Below the pieces are notes generated by a model. The model saw nothing but the letters and a program-made list of their open reading frames with translations, was not told the DNA's origin and ran no database searches. A stretch of DNA of 64,000 nt from Paenibacillus sp. UNC451MF (lineage in GTDB: Bacteria; Bacillota; Bacilli; Paenibacillales; NBRC-103111): assembly GCF_000686845.1 (NCBI RefSeq), contig NZ_JMLS01000028.1, forward strand, positions 1 to 64,000, written 5' to 3'. Shown in pieces: positions 25,957-34,759 of the stretch; the stretch's first letter is position 1; each line of letters starts with the position of its first letter. The position numbers were made by a program, and so were the translations under genes.

Positions 25957-27291
25957 ATGCGAAAATTAGGGATCATTCTGCTTTCTAACATTATAACATT
26001 ATCTATGATTGCTGGATGCAGCCAAGGGGAGCAAGCTGCTCAGAGCAAAAACGATACCGGTACAGTAGAATCAGGTAAGAAAGAAACAGCGAAGGTTAAT
26101 GAAGAGCCCGTGACTCTAAATCTATTTGCAGGTCAAGACCTTTCCGACGATCTATGGAACCTGCTGCTGCACGAGCCATTGAAGAAAAAGTATCCATATA
26201 TTACGGTTAATATAGTAAAAAAAGGAAAAGGGATTCAAGATTTGGTCGCTGGCGGTGCTAACTTTGATCTTTACACCGAGTTTCAAGGCTATCTCGGAAA
26301 CCTGATACAAGTAGGCTTACTTGAAGACATTACACCATACGCGAAGAAAAATAATATAGATCTGAATCGTTTCGATCCGATCTATATAAATGCATTAAAA
26401 GAATATTCCGATAAGGGAGAAGTTTATGGATTGCCCTATTACAGGCAAGCGAATGCTTTATATTACAATAAGGATATTTTCGATAAATTCGGTGTACCTT
26501 ACCCCACAGACGGAATGACATGGGAAGATACGATTGAATTGGCAAGGAAAGTAACCAGGCAGGATGGCGGGATACAATACTACGGTCTGGATCCGGAGCA
26601 TGCCACTCGCTTAGCGTTTCCATTATCACTCGTCATATTAAACGGTAAGACGAATAAAGCGGAAATCAATAATGATCAATGGCGCAAAGTATTTCAAGTC
26701 GCGCAAAGCATGTATTCGATACCAGGAAATATCCCTAAAAAAACAACGGATCTGAATGGCGGCGGCATCGTCCGTTTCATGACTGATCGGAACATTGCTA
26801 TGCTGGCAACGATTAACATTATTGACCGGTTGAAGGATGCTTCGACTAACGGACTCAATTGGGACATGGTGCAGTACCCTAGCTACAGCGGAATGCCGAA
26901 TGTTTATGGTATGGTCGATTTCGCAGTTATCGGTGCGACCAAAACAAGTAAAAATAAAGATGCTGCAATGAAAGTCATAGAGGTGTTTACCTCCGATGAG
27001 GTTCAACTGCTTGCTTCCCGAAAAAGACCTGTCCCAAGTCCCCTCGTGAATCCGGAAATGAAGACGCAGTTCGCTGCAGATATACCCTATGCCCAAGGGA
27101 AAAATATTCCGGCATTTTTCAAAAGTACGCCTGCTCCCGCCCCACGATTCAGCGATTACTACACCAACGGGCGAGATATTCTGAACAAGTATTATGATGA
27201 CTTCGTACTTGGTAAGAAGGACATGAACACAGCGCTTAGGGAAGCGGAAGAAGAACTCAACCAGAAAATAGGGGAGCTTTCTAAAAAATAA
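25957..27291 (+). CDS. Orphan ABC solute-binding lipoprotein (family 1), paralog A
   Basis: The 444-residue family 1 extracellular binding protein has a signal peptide ending LSMIAGC. Mature domains include VTLNLFAGQDLSDDLWNLL and the hinge-region phrase NKDIFDKFGVPYPTDGMTW. It shares that phrase and overall length with the proteins at 37418 and 53812. No permease or ATPase is adjacent, so it either feeds a transporter elsewhere or acts as a sensor partner. AGAAGGAGAC precedes the ATG. The next gene, a Tat-exported beta-helix protein, follows after 118 nt. Ligand unknown; oligosaccharide or glycerophosphodiester are candidates. Confidence 0.85.
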   Translation: MRKLGIILLSNIITLSMIAGCSQGEQAAQSKNDTGTVESGKKETAKVNEEPVTLNLFAGQDLSDDLWNLLLHEPLKKKYPYITVNIVKKGKGIQDLVAGGANFDLYTEFQGYLGNLIQVGLLEDITPYAKKNNIDLNRFDPIYINALKEYSDKGEVYGLPYYRQANALYYNKDIFDKFGVPYPTDGMTWEDTIELARKVTRQDGGIQYYGLDPEHATRLAFPLSLVILNGKTNKAEINNDQWRKVFQVAQSMYSIPGNIPKKTTDLNGGGIVRFMTDRNIAMLATINIIDRLKDASTNGLNWDMVQYPSYSGMPNVYGMVDFAVIGATKTSKNKDAAMKVIEVFTSDEVQLLASRKRPVPSPLVNPEMKTQFAADIPYAQGKNIPAFFKSTPAPAPRFSDYYTNGRDILNKYYDDFVLGKKDMNTALREAEEELNQKIGELSKK

Positions 27292-27409
27292 GACAAAGCT
27301 ATCCATGATACTGCAGGAACAAGACTTCAAGAAGCGGGAATTTTCCGGTAACGATGAAAGCGGTTTGTTGTGCTTAGTAGGATATTTTGGGTTAAAGGAG
27401 AAGGTCTGC

Positions 27410-29224
27410 ATGTTAGATAATGATCAAACGAAGAAAAATCTGATCAGCCGAAGAAAGTTGCTCTCCTCTATCGGTGCGTTTGGGGCGATCGGCGTTGCCA
27501 TGACCCTAGGCGGAAAATCTATCTATTCAAGCTCACCTGACGTATCAGCCTCAGTTACACAATCCGTTTATGGAAGTGGTAATGGAGGTGTCACGGATAA
27601 CGATAATTTTTATAACGTGGCTTATTATGGGGCGACAGGAGATGGCATCCATGATGATACGACTGCATTCGAGACTGTACTTCAGGAAATAAGGGTCAAA
27701 GGCTTCGGCACATGCTTTGTTCCAGCAGGTTCGTATATTATTACCCGCCCCCTTCAACTCTACAAGAATACCACCATACTAATGGACGACAACGCCGTAC
27801 TTAAGAAAATGGGCATTCCGAATAGTAACTTGAAGCTGTTCTCCAATGGGCAACTGGGCAATTCCAATTATGCTTCAGGTTATAATGGAGAGGGCAACAT
27901 CACCGTTATCGGCGGAACGATTGATTTGTGCGCTAACGTGAATTTGCCATCCGACCCAAGCAGAGGATTCATGGCATTTGCCATCGGCCATGCTGATGGG
28001 ATTCACATCGAACGGGTCCGTTTTGTTAACGGACACAATGGTCATATCATAGAGTTTAACTCCAGTAAAAATGTTAAATTGATTCATTGCAAGTTCGAAA
28101 ATCAAATCATTACAACATCTGGCATGTTTGAAATGGTCCAGATCGATTTCGCTTCCAAGGAATCTTTCCCGAGTTTCGGAGCCTATGATGATACTCCTTG
28201 CCAAAATGTTTTGATTGAAGGATGCACTTTTGCTAACGGACACCGCGGTGTTGGTGCGCACGGCTCTAAATATAACAGTGAAGGAAAGCAAGTTTTTCAT
28301 GAAAATATCCGAATCGTCAATAATCACTTTGTCGATCTCGCGGATGTGGCCATTAGACCTGAAAGTTTTTTCAACTCTGTCATATCGGGTAATACGATTT
28401 CAAATGTTGGGGGACACGGAATACCCATCTATTCATGCAGGAACACGATCATTTCTAACAATGTATTGCGCGGAACAGGATTTCATGGAATCGTTGTTAC
28501 GAAAGCAGGCGATATTAATGATCCGTCCGTTTACATCACCGTAACCAATAATGTGATTTCGGATGTTATGAACACTGCTCTCCGCGTCATCAATGGACAG
28601 GATATCCTGCTTACGGATAATACTGTATATAATGTGAAGAGGGAAGGTATTTATGCTAGTGCAGCAACCCGCTTGATCGCCAAAAATAATCATTTACGCG
28701 GAATCTCCCAGGAAAAGAGTGGGCTTTACAGCGGTATTCATCTGGATGGATGTACAGGTTCGAATATTTCAGCCAACATTATCAATAATGATGATTTTAA
28801 CAGCAAATATAGCTATATTGTACTAATCGCATCTAATAATCATCATACGGTTGTTAACGGAAATTTCGGTCTATCCGGACTAAGCGGTCTCATTAAGGAT
28901 GATGCGTCCGGAACGCTGGTAACTACCAATCCTACAGAACAGTTTTTAACAGGAGTCATCAACATAAGCAGTGGAACCATTGATCTGAACGATGATATAC
29001 GAAATTACAAATCGATCCTAGTTGCCACTGGCGCTGTTGCGAACGGGAATTTAAGGCATGAATCGGCACGCGGTTGGTCCACATCCGGATTTCGGCCTGG
29101 AACAGATTTTATTAATGTCTCCACGGCAAACGGGACCTTAGTAGCATCCATACTAACTGAAACAAAGCTACAACTAATAAGCTCAAGCGATCCCGTAAGG
29201 TATATCATAGGCATCAAGGGGTAG
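27410..29224 (+). CDS. Tat-exported right-handed beta-helix (pectate-lyase-3-like) protein
   Basis: The 604-residue protein has a twin-arginine signal (SRRKLLSSIGAFGAIGVAM, residues ~13-31). A pectate-lyase-superfamily opening follows, YNVAYYGATGDGIHDDTTAF, and then many NN-I-x-x-N beta-helix coils to about residue 500. The last ~90 residues form a separate beta domain. This fold covers polysaccharide lyases, GH28-like hydrolases and epimerases; the catalytic residues cannot be fixed by eye. I chose ATG 27410 (AAAGGAGAAGG upstream) because it gives a clean Tat signal; the in-frame ATG at 27305 lacks support. Tat use implies folding or metal loading in the cytosol. Confidence 0.8.
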   Translation: MLDNDQTKKNLISRRKLLSSIGAFGAIGVAMTLGGKSIYSSSPDVSASVTQSVYGSGNGGVTDNDNFYNVAYYGATGDGIHDDTTAFETVLQEIRVKGFGTCFVPAGSYIITRPLQLYKNTTILMDDNAVLKKMGIPNSNLKLFSNGQLGNSNYASGYNGEGNITVIGGTIDLCANVNLPSDPSRGFMAFAIGHADGIHIERVRFVNGHNGHIIEFNSSKNVKLIHCKFENQIITTSGMFEMVQIDFASKESFPSFGAYDDTPCQNVLIEGCTFANGHRGVGAHGSKYNSEGKQVFHENIRIVNNHFVDLADVAIRPESFFNSVISGNTISNVGGHGIPIYSCRNTIISNNVLRGTGFHGIVVTKAGDINDPSVYITVTNNVISDVMNTALRVINGQDILLTDNTVYNVKREGIYASAATRLIAKNNHLRGISQEKSGLYSGIHLDGCTGSNISANIINNDDFNSKYSYIVLIASNNHHTVVNGNFGLSGLSGLIKDDASGTLVTTNPTEQFLTGVINISSGTIDLNDDIRNYKSILVATGAVANGNLRHESARGWSTSGFRPGTDFINVSTANGTLVASILTETKLQLISSSDPVRYIIGIKG

Positions 29225-29251
29225 ATAAGAAGGTACTATCCCGAACGTACT

Positions 29252-29330
29252 ATCCCCTTCAAGTAGACACTCTAAAAAAAACCATGGGCTTATCATGGAG
29301 AAGAAGAGTGAACTTGAAGGGGATTTTTCT
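29252..29330 (+). terminator. Terminator after the beta-helix gene
   Basis: ATCCCCTTCAAGT pairs perfectly with ACTTGAAGGGGAT over 13 bp; a small CCATG/CATGG hairpin sits in the loop, and TTTTTCT follows. Confidence 0.85.
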
Positions 29331-29478
29331 ATGTCGGTGTGTTCATAGCGATATTGCCCTATAAAAGAGGACAAATCCCCCCATAAATGTATTGCGACCT
29401 GAATTTAAGATTTATTAGTGAATGCCATGATGAAAAATTATCAATGGACAATTGATTGAAGCACCATAGGATTGTGTT

Positions 29479-29492
29479 TGGAAGCGTTTACT
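29479..29492 (+). promoter_or_regulatory. cre-like CcpA site
   Basis: TGGAAGCGTTTACT matches TGNAANCGNWNNCA except for the last base. It lies 74 nt before the secreted-protein operon start at 29566, in the otherwise featureless gap after the terminator at 29252. Confidence 0.5.
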
Positions 29493-29565
29493 GAATGGTG
29501 TTTCGTGATCAAATGCTCTCTGAAATCAGGCTTTCATTAAATCGTCTATGTGTGGGGGTGCTATT

Positions 29566-31734
29566 GTGTGTAAGAGGTTGCTACGAGCTACAACAATGTT
29601 CACAATCTGGATGGTTCTTCTAGCAGTAGTTGTGGGTAGCTTGCCCATTGAGAAACGGATTCAAGCGGCTGAAAACCAAGCTGACTGGAATGTCCTGATC
29701 GACGATTCGTTCGAGGGTTACAGTATGGGAACGAAGGCGGATACGGTCGGTTACAGTGTGTATAGGCCGATGATCGAACCAGGCAACGCGGGTGTTCTTA
29801 AAGGGGATGCCACGGTGGTGGAGCTGCCAGGGAAATCGGAAAAGGGCTTATATGTCTATGATAACTATAATTCAGTTAATGAAGCAGTTTATAGGAATTA
29901 TACGAGTGTTGTAAGGACTTTTGATAAGCAGGAAGGGATAGTGAAAGCAGAAATCTCTTTTATGCAGCCGGGACCAAAACGGGAACGAACGAAGGTGCTT
30001 AATCTGTTAAGCAGCGATGGCGATTATATAGCCAGAATTACGGCGGACCCGGGGCAGGAGCAATTTGTGTTCGATTCGAAGACAGGACCGGACAATATGT
30101 ATCCGTATGAGCTGAATCGCTGGTACGATATTACGCTCATTGTCGATATTGTGAATGATCAGGTGCTTGTCTATGTGGATGGCAACCTGTGCTTCTCCAA
30201 AGCCCCGACGGTTGAAGTGCGGAGTGACGGTACAACGACCAGCGAGAAAATCAGGCAAAATATCGCCATGCTCGAAATGGTAACAGCTGGAGGTTCACCC
30301 AATCCGGTCAATGCATTTTACGTAGACCATATCAAAGTATCCTCTAAGCCTCCTGCGGTTAAAGCACTGGCTCCAACTGATGTGAGGGCATACCCGAGGG
30401 ATAAGGAGATTTATGTTGAGTGGCCTCCACTTGCCAGCGCCCGGAGCAATAACGTATATGTCGCCACGAAGCCTGATGCGAAGGATGAAGAATATGTGAA
30501 AGCCGTTAGCAAATATAACAAACGGAATATGCCTAATGACTATGTATCCATTAACAAAATCGGATCCGATTCGATACAAAATGGGAAGACGTATTACGTC
30601 AAAGTGACTCAAAACACAAGGTTGCTAGCCAACAATAGTGACACAGAAGTAGAAAGCGCACTGCGTGAGTCCAAGGCGGTTGCCGTCACTCCTGTTGCAA
30701 GAATTGGGCTGAATTCTCCAGCATCTAGTGTCATTGACACCGTCTATGTTAACGACACCAAAAATATAGCAAGCTGGTCCATACAAAGCAATTTGATTCA
30801 AGGAAGTCATCCTTTCGGCGATACTTCGAACGTTATAACCAAATTGCCTGAAGGGTATGTCGGGTTAGATTGGGTACAGACGGCAAGCGCCTCCAATGCC
30901 TATTCATCGACGGAAGAGTTAGCCTCATTCGTCTTGGTGGATGACGCCGACGTCTTCGTGGCCGTAAATCGTAAGACATTGGCTGCGAGTCTTGCTTGGT
31001 TTTCCGCCTGGAAATTAACGGGGGATGTAATTGAATTGGATGGCGGAGCAGAGGTACTTGATATATACCAGCAAACCTACGCGGCCCAATCAGAGGTTAG
31101 TTTGGGGAAAATCGGGCAGAAGAACGGCACCGGTTATTTCATCCTTGTGAAGGGGCGCTCCATCCGGCTGGATATCCTAGAAGAAGTGGTGGATTCAGCA
31201 AGTTACACCGTATCGGGAACCATCTTCAGCAACATCAATCTGAGTATCCGATTGAATGGCAAGGTGGTCATGGAATCAGCGCCATATCAGGCCCATTCTA
31301 CCTTCGCGCAGGACATGGAGCTGCAGCCCGGCCTCAATGAGATCGAATTAAAGGGCAAGCTGGACTCCGGATCTATCTGGACAAGAAAGCTGCAGGTCCA
31401 ATATGAAGTCATCTCCGGCAGAATAAGCTTTACGGATTCGAAGGGAAACGAGCTTTCCGGTTTGGTTCCTGGTTCGACTAACATGGTCAAAACGGAATTA
31501 GTCAATCAGTCGTCCAGCAATCAATCTTTTATCGTCATCTTTGCTCTTTACAACGACAAAAGCAGTATGATGAGTTACTCTACGGTGTCGGTCCAGTTGG
31601 CGGCAGGAGAAGCCAAAACCGTATCCACCGGATTACAAGTTCCGTCTGTTGGGTCCGGGTACAAAGTAAAAGCTTACGTATGGGACAGCATACGAGGCAT
31701 GAAAACACTTGGCAGCAGCAGCTTGCTGAAATAA
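29566..31734 (+). CDS. Large secreted multidomain protein (LamG-like and FN3-like)
   Basis: The 722-residue protein has an N-terminal signal (FTIWMVLLAVVVGSL). A concanavalin-like segment follows (about 40-245, IDDSFEGYSMGTKAD... and YDITLIVDIVNDQVLVYVDG), then an FN3-like domain (about 265-370, PTDVRAYPRDKEIYVEWPP), then further beta domains. The last two modules (about 546-722) resemble the C-terminal modules of the next gene's pectate lyase. The GTG at 29566 has GGGGGTG upstream; an ATG at 29548 is in frame. It is the first of three co-directional genes 29566-36640 with gaps of 40 and 75 nt. No catalytic domain is recognised; carbohydrate binding is likely. Confidence 0.7.
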   Translation: MCKRLLRATTMFTIWMVLLAVVVGSLPIEKRIQAAENQADWNVLIDDSFEGYSMGTKADTVGYSVYRPMIEPGNAGVLKGDATVVELPGKSEKGLYVYDNYNSVNEAVYRNYTSVVRTFDKQEGIVKAEISFMQPGPKRERTKVLNLLSSDGDYIARITADPGQEQFVFDSKTGPDNMYPYELNRWYDITLIVDIVNDQVLVYVDGNLCFSKAPTVEVRSDGTTTSEKIRQNIAMLEMVTAGGSPNPVNAFYVDHIKVSSKPPAVKALAPTDVRAYPRDKEIYVEWPPLASARSNNVYVATKPDAKDEEYVKAVSKYNKRNMPNDYVSINKIGSDSIQNGKTYYVKVTQNTRLLANNSDTEVESALRESKAVAVTPVARIGLNSPASSVIDTVYVNDTKNIASWSIQSNLIQGSHPFGDTSNVITKLPEGYVGLDWVQTASASNAYSSTEELASFVLVDDADVFVAVNRKTLAASLAWFSAWKLTGDVIELDGGAEVLDIYQQTYAAQSEVSLGKIGQKNGTGYFILVKGRSIRLDILEEVVDSASYTVSGTIFSNINLSIRLNGKVVMESAPYQAHSTFAQDMELQPGLNEIELKGKLDSGSIWTRKLQVQYEVISGRISFTDSKGNELSGLVPGSTNMVKTELVNQSSSNQSFIVIFALYNDKSSMMSYSTVSVQLAAGEAKTVSTGLQVPSVGSGYKVKAYVWDSIRGMKTLGSSSLLK

Positions 31735-31774
31735 CTAGGCGTAAGCTTGTATAACGATTTTTTGGAGGCTCGCG

Positions 31775-34684
31775 ATGAAAATAATAATATCGATGATTCT
31801 GTGCCTGTTTATTGCTGCTGGTGCAGTTCCAATGACTTACGGTGCGCCGGAACCTCTCACGGCCTTTCCCGGTGCGGAAGGGGCCGCCATGTATATAACC
31901 GGGGGACGGGGCGGTCAAGTCTACGAAGTGACCAGCCTGGAAGATTACAAGTCCAACGAAACCCCGATTCCAGGGACGCTTCGTTACGGTTTGTACAAAG
32001 TGGCCAATATCAATAGCGATTTGAAGGCAACAACTATCGTGTTCCGTGTCTCGGGAACGATTCATTTGAAAGAGAAAATAAAAACGAACGTATACAATTT
32101 AACAATTGCTGGCCAATCTGCACCGGGAGATGGTATCACGATTGGAGATTATTCCGTTTCCTTGGGCGGCTCTAACATCATTATTCGATATCTCCGTTTC
32201 CGCGGGGGCTTTGCAGAGCTGGATGATACGTTTTCTCCGAACGCTCCCAAAATGATGATTGATCATTGTTCGTTTAGCTGGAGTACGGATGAAGTATTGT
32301 CAACCAAGGATAAAAGCAGTATCACAGTGCAGTGGTCTATAATCAGCAATGCGTTGAATATGTCCATACATGATAAAGGTGCTCATGGCTACGGCGGTAT
32401 ATGGGGCGGAACGAATATGACCTTCCACCATAATTTAATTGCCAGCAACAACAGCAGAAATCCGCGGTTGGACCGGGATTTTCGATTGGAGAAAGATGCT
32501 CCGCTGTTATTTGATCTTCGTAATAACGTCTTCTATAACTGGGGAGCCAACAGCGGTTATGGCGGTGAGAATGCGACCGGCGTCAATATCGTCAACAACT
32601 ACTATAAACCTGGGCCTGCGACGTTCAATAACGTGAAGAACCGAATTTTCAACCCTTCATCCGAGCAGCCGGGAAATTATTATGTGGATGGGAACTATAT
32701 GGACGGTTATCCGGAAATAAGCGCGGATAATTGGGCGGGAGGCATTCAGCCTGATTATGGAATCAGTTCTGTGCAGCGGCTGACCAATCCGGTTCCTATA
32801 ACTTATAAACTGAAGGACAATACGGTTGTGGATACATCAGTTCATACGGATTCCACTGCAGACGTGTATGAGAAAGTGCTGAATGGGGCTGGGACCGTGC
32901 TGCCCAAACGGGATTCTCTTGACGCCCGGATTGTCAATGATGTAAGAAACGGAACTGGCAAATTTGCCAATACCCCGGATGGAGACGGCGGATTTCCAAC
33001 ACTGAAGGAGATGGTTTTTCCAGGCGATTATGATCAGGATCATGACGGCATTCCAAGCGAGTGGGAGAGGGAGAACGGTCTCAATCCTCTTGATGCTGCT
33101 GACGGCAATGCAGTTAGCGGGAACGGCTATACGAACTTGGAAAATTATTTAAACAGTATCCAAAGCAATGGTTCGAACAACCCTACAGTGGCTATTACAA
33201 GTCCTATTCATAATGCGATGCTTCAATCAGGTCAAGATATCGTCATTGAAGCTGCTGCATCAGATAGCGATGGAACTATCGACAAAATGGAATGGTTCTA
33301 CTACGATACGCAAGCTATGAAGCTTAATTCGCTTGGTACATCGACATCCGCACCCTATTCCTTCACCTGGAAGAATGCTCGGGAGGGCACCTATTATTTG
33401 TATGCCAAAGCAACGGACGATAGTGGCACGCAGACCCTATCCAGCATGACTATTATTCATGTTAATGGAACAGGTGATATAGCTCCTTGGCAAGCTACGG
33501 ATATCGGAGTCGTCCAGATCCCGGGAACAGCAAGTGCTTCCGGCTCTACGATTACTGTTAAAGGATCGGGAGAAATCGGGGCAAGCGAGGACGGCATTCA
33601 TTCGTCCGATGCCTTTACTTTTGTTCATGAAGAGCTGAAAGGAGACGCAGAATTCATTTCTTCGTTAAACTTTCAGAATCCTTCCGAATATGACAACGAT
33701 GTAAAGGCCGGACTCATGCTAAGGCAAGATCTGAACACAGATTCGCCCTTCGTGATGATCGCCATCATGAAAGAAGAATATTATGGGACGCGAGTTCACT
33801 TCATGACGCGGTCTGCAAAAGGCGAGCTGATGACTTCGACCGTCAAGCCTGACATTCAACTTCCGGCGTTGTTGAAATTGACAAAGTACGGGGACGAAAT
33901 CAAAGGCTTCATCTCTACGGACGGGGGTTCCTATTGGGAGAATGTCGGTACGACCACTCTGAAGCTGCCTGAGACGGCATCTATAGGGCTAGCCTTGGAC
34001 GCAACCAAAAGTACGAATAATTTTGACTACTACAATACGACAGCATTTGAGAATACTAGCCTGCTTAAAGTCCCGAAGCTCTCTCTCAATAACCCATCGT
34101 CCGAGACCGTGAACACACCGGAATATACCCTTTCCGGGCATATAAGTGCGGCTACAAGCTTGATTATTAAACGAAACGGAGAATTGCTGACTCAGCCTCC
34201 TCTTAAATATGATGCGGAATCGGATTTCCAGCATTCCATAACCCTTATTGAAGGGGCTAATGAGCTGGAGATAGTCGTGAGCAACACTAGCGGACTTACC
34301 CGCACCATTCCCATCCGCGTCTTTTACGACAAGTCAGGGGAAGGCAACGTGTTTAATATAAGCGATGTGCAATTGAAAGGATGGGAGGGGCAGCCTGTTG
34401 ATACGTGGAGCCCGCTGCAAGATGTTCAGGTTAGCGCGAACCTGACAAGTATTTCGGATACGGCCAAGGATGCCGTGTTTGTCATAATGCTTCAGGATGC
34501 CTCCAATCAAACCATCAGCTTCTCATACACTCTGGAATCGATACAGGCCAGAAAAACTCAAGAAGTGACGGCCACATTCAAGCTGCCGCAAGCCATAGCA
34601 GATTATAAGCTATCAATTGTAGCTTGGGACGATCTTCAAAACGCAATGCCTATCTCTAACATGGTTACACTACCTTCATTCTAG
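31775..34684 (+). CDS. Secreted pectate lyase, PL1 type, multimodular
   Basis: The 969-residue exported enzyme cleaves pectate by beta-elimination. After a signal peptide (to about residue 23) the PL1 beta-helix runs to about 390: FPGAEGAAMYITGGRGGQVYEV, IIIRYLRFRGG, MMIDHCSFSWSTDEVL and NSRNPRL, which should hold the catalytic Arg. A calcium-type DQDHDGIPSEWE loop is at ~417, an Ig-like domain at ~468-560, a concanavalin-like domain at ~565-760, and two C-terminal beta modules at ~780-969. GGAGG precedes the ATG. It is the middle gene of the trio, with an S-layer protein downstream, which suggests cell-surface pectin degradation. Confidence 0.88.
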   Translation: MKIIISMILCLFIAAGAVPMTYGAPEPLTAFPGAEGAAMYITGGRGGQVYEVTSLEDYKSNETPIPGTLRYGLYKVANINSDLKATTIVFRVSGTIHLKEKIKTNVYNLTIAGQSAPGDGITIGDYSVSLGGSNIIIRYLRFRGGFAELDDTFSPNAPKMMIDHCSFSWSTDEVLSTKDKSSITVQWSIISNALNMSIHDKGAHGYGGIWGGTNMTFHHNLIASNNSRNPRLDRDFRLEKDAPLLFDLRNNVFYNWGANSGYGGENATGVNIVNNYYKPGPATFNNVKNRIFNPSSEQPGNYYVDGNYMDGYPEISADNWAGGIQPDYGISSVQRLTNPVPITYKLKDNTVVDTSVHTDSTADVYEKVLNGAGTVLPKRDSLDARIVNDVRNGTGKFANTPDGDGGFPTLKEMVFPGDYDQDHDGIPSEWERENGLNPLDAADGNAVSGNGYTNLENYLNSIQSNGSNNPTVAITSPIHNAMLQSGQDIVIEAAASDSDGTIDKMEWFYYDTQAMKLNSLGTSTSAPYSFTWKNAREGTYYLYAKATDDSGTQTLSSMTIIHVNGTGDIAPWQATDIGVVQIPGTASASGSTITVKGSGEIGASEDGIHSSDAFTFVHEELKGDAEFISSLNFQNPSEYDNDVKAGLMLRQDLNTDSPFVMIAIMKEEYYGTRVHFMTRSAKGELMTSTVKPDIQLPALLKLTKYGDEIKGFISTDGGSYWENVGTTTLKLPETASIGLALDATKSTNNFDYYNTTAFENTSLLKVPKLSLNNPSSETVNTPEYTLSGHISAATSLIIKRNGELLTQPPLKYDAESDFQHSITLIEGANELEIVVSNTSGLTRTIPIRVFYDKSGEGNVFNISDVQLKGWEGQPVDTWSPLQDVQVSANLTSISDTAKDAVFVIMLQDASNQTISFSYTLESIQARKTQEVTATFKLPQAIADYKLSIVAWDDLQNAMPISNMVTLPSF

Positions 34685-34759
34685 GAAGGAGGGGAGGGGC
34701 GACAAGTTCTACGGGATCTGACGCTTCCGTTTCCCCTTAAGATAACAGGAGGAAAGTTC

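Noticed and set aside
26638-27411. Leftward 257-codon open frame opposite binding lipoprotein A
   Set aside because: Entirely antisense to a well-supported binding protein with no ribosome site; a codon-usage shadow.
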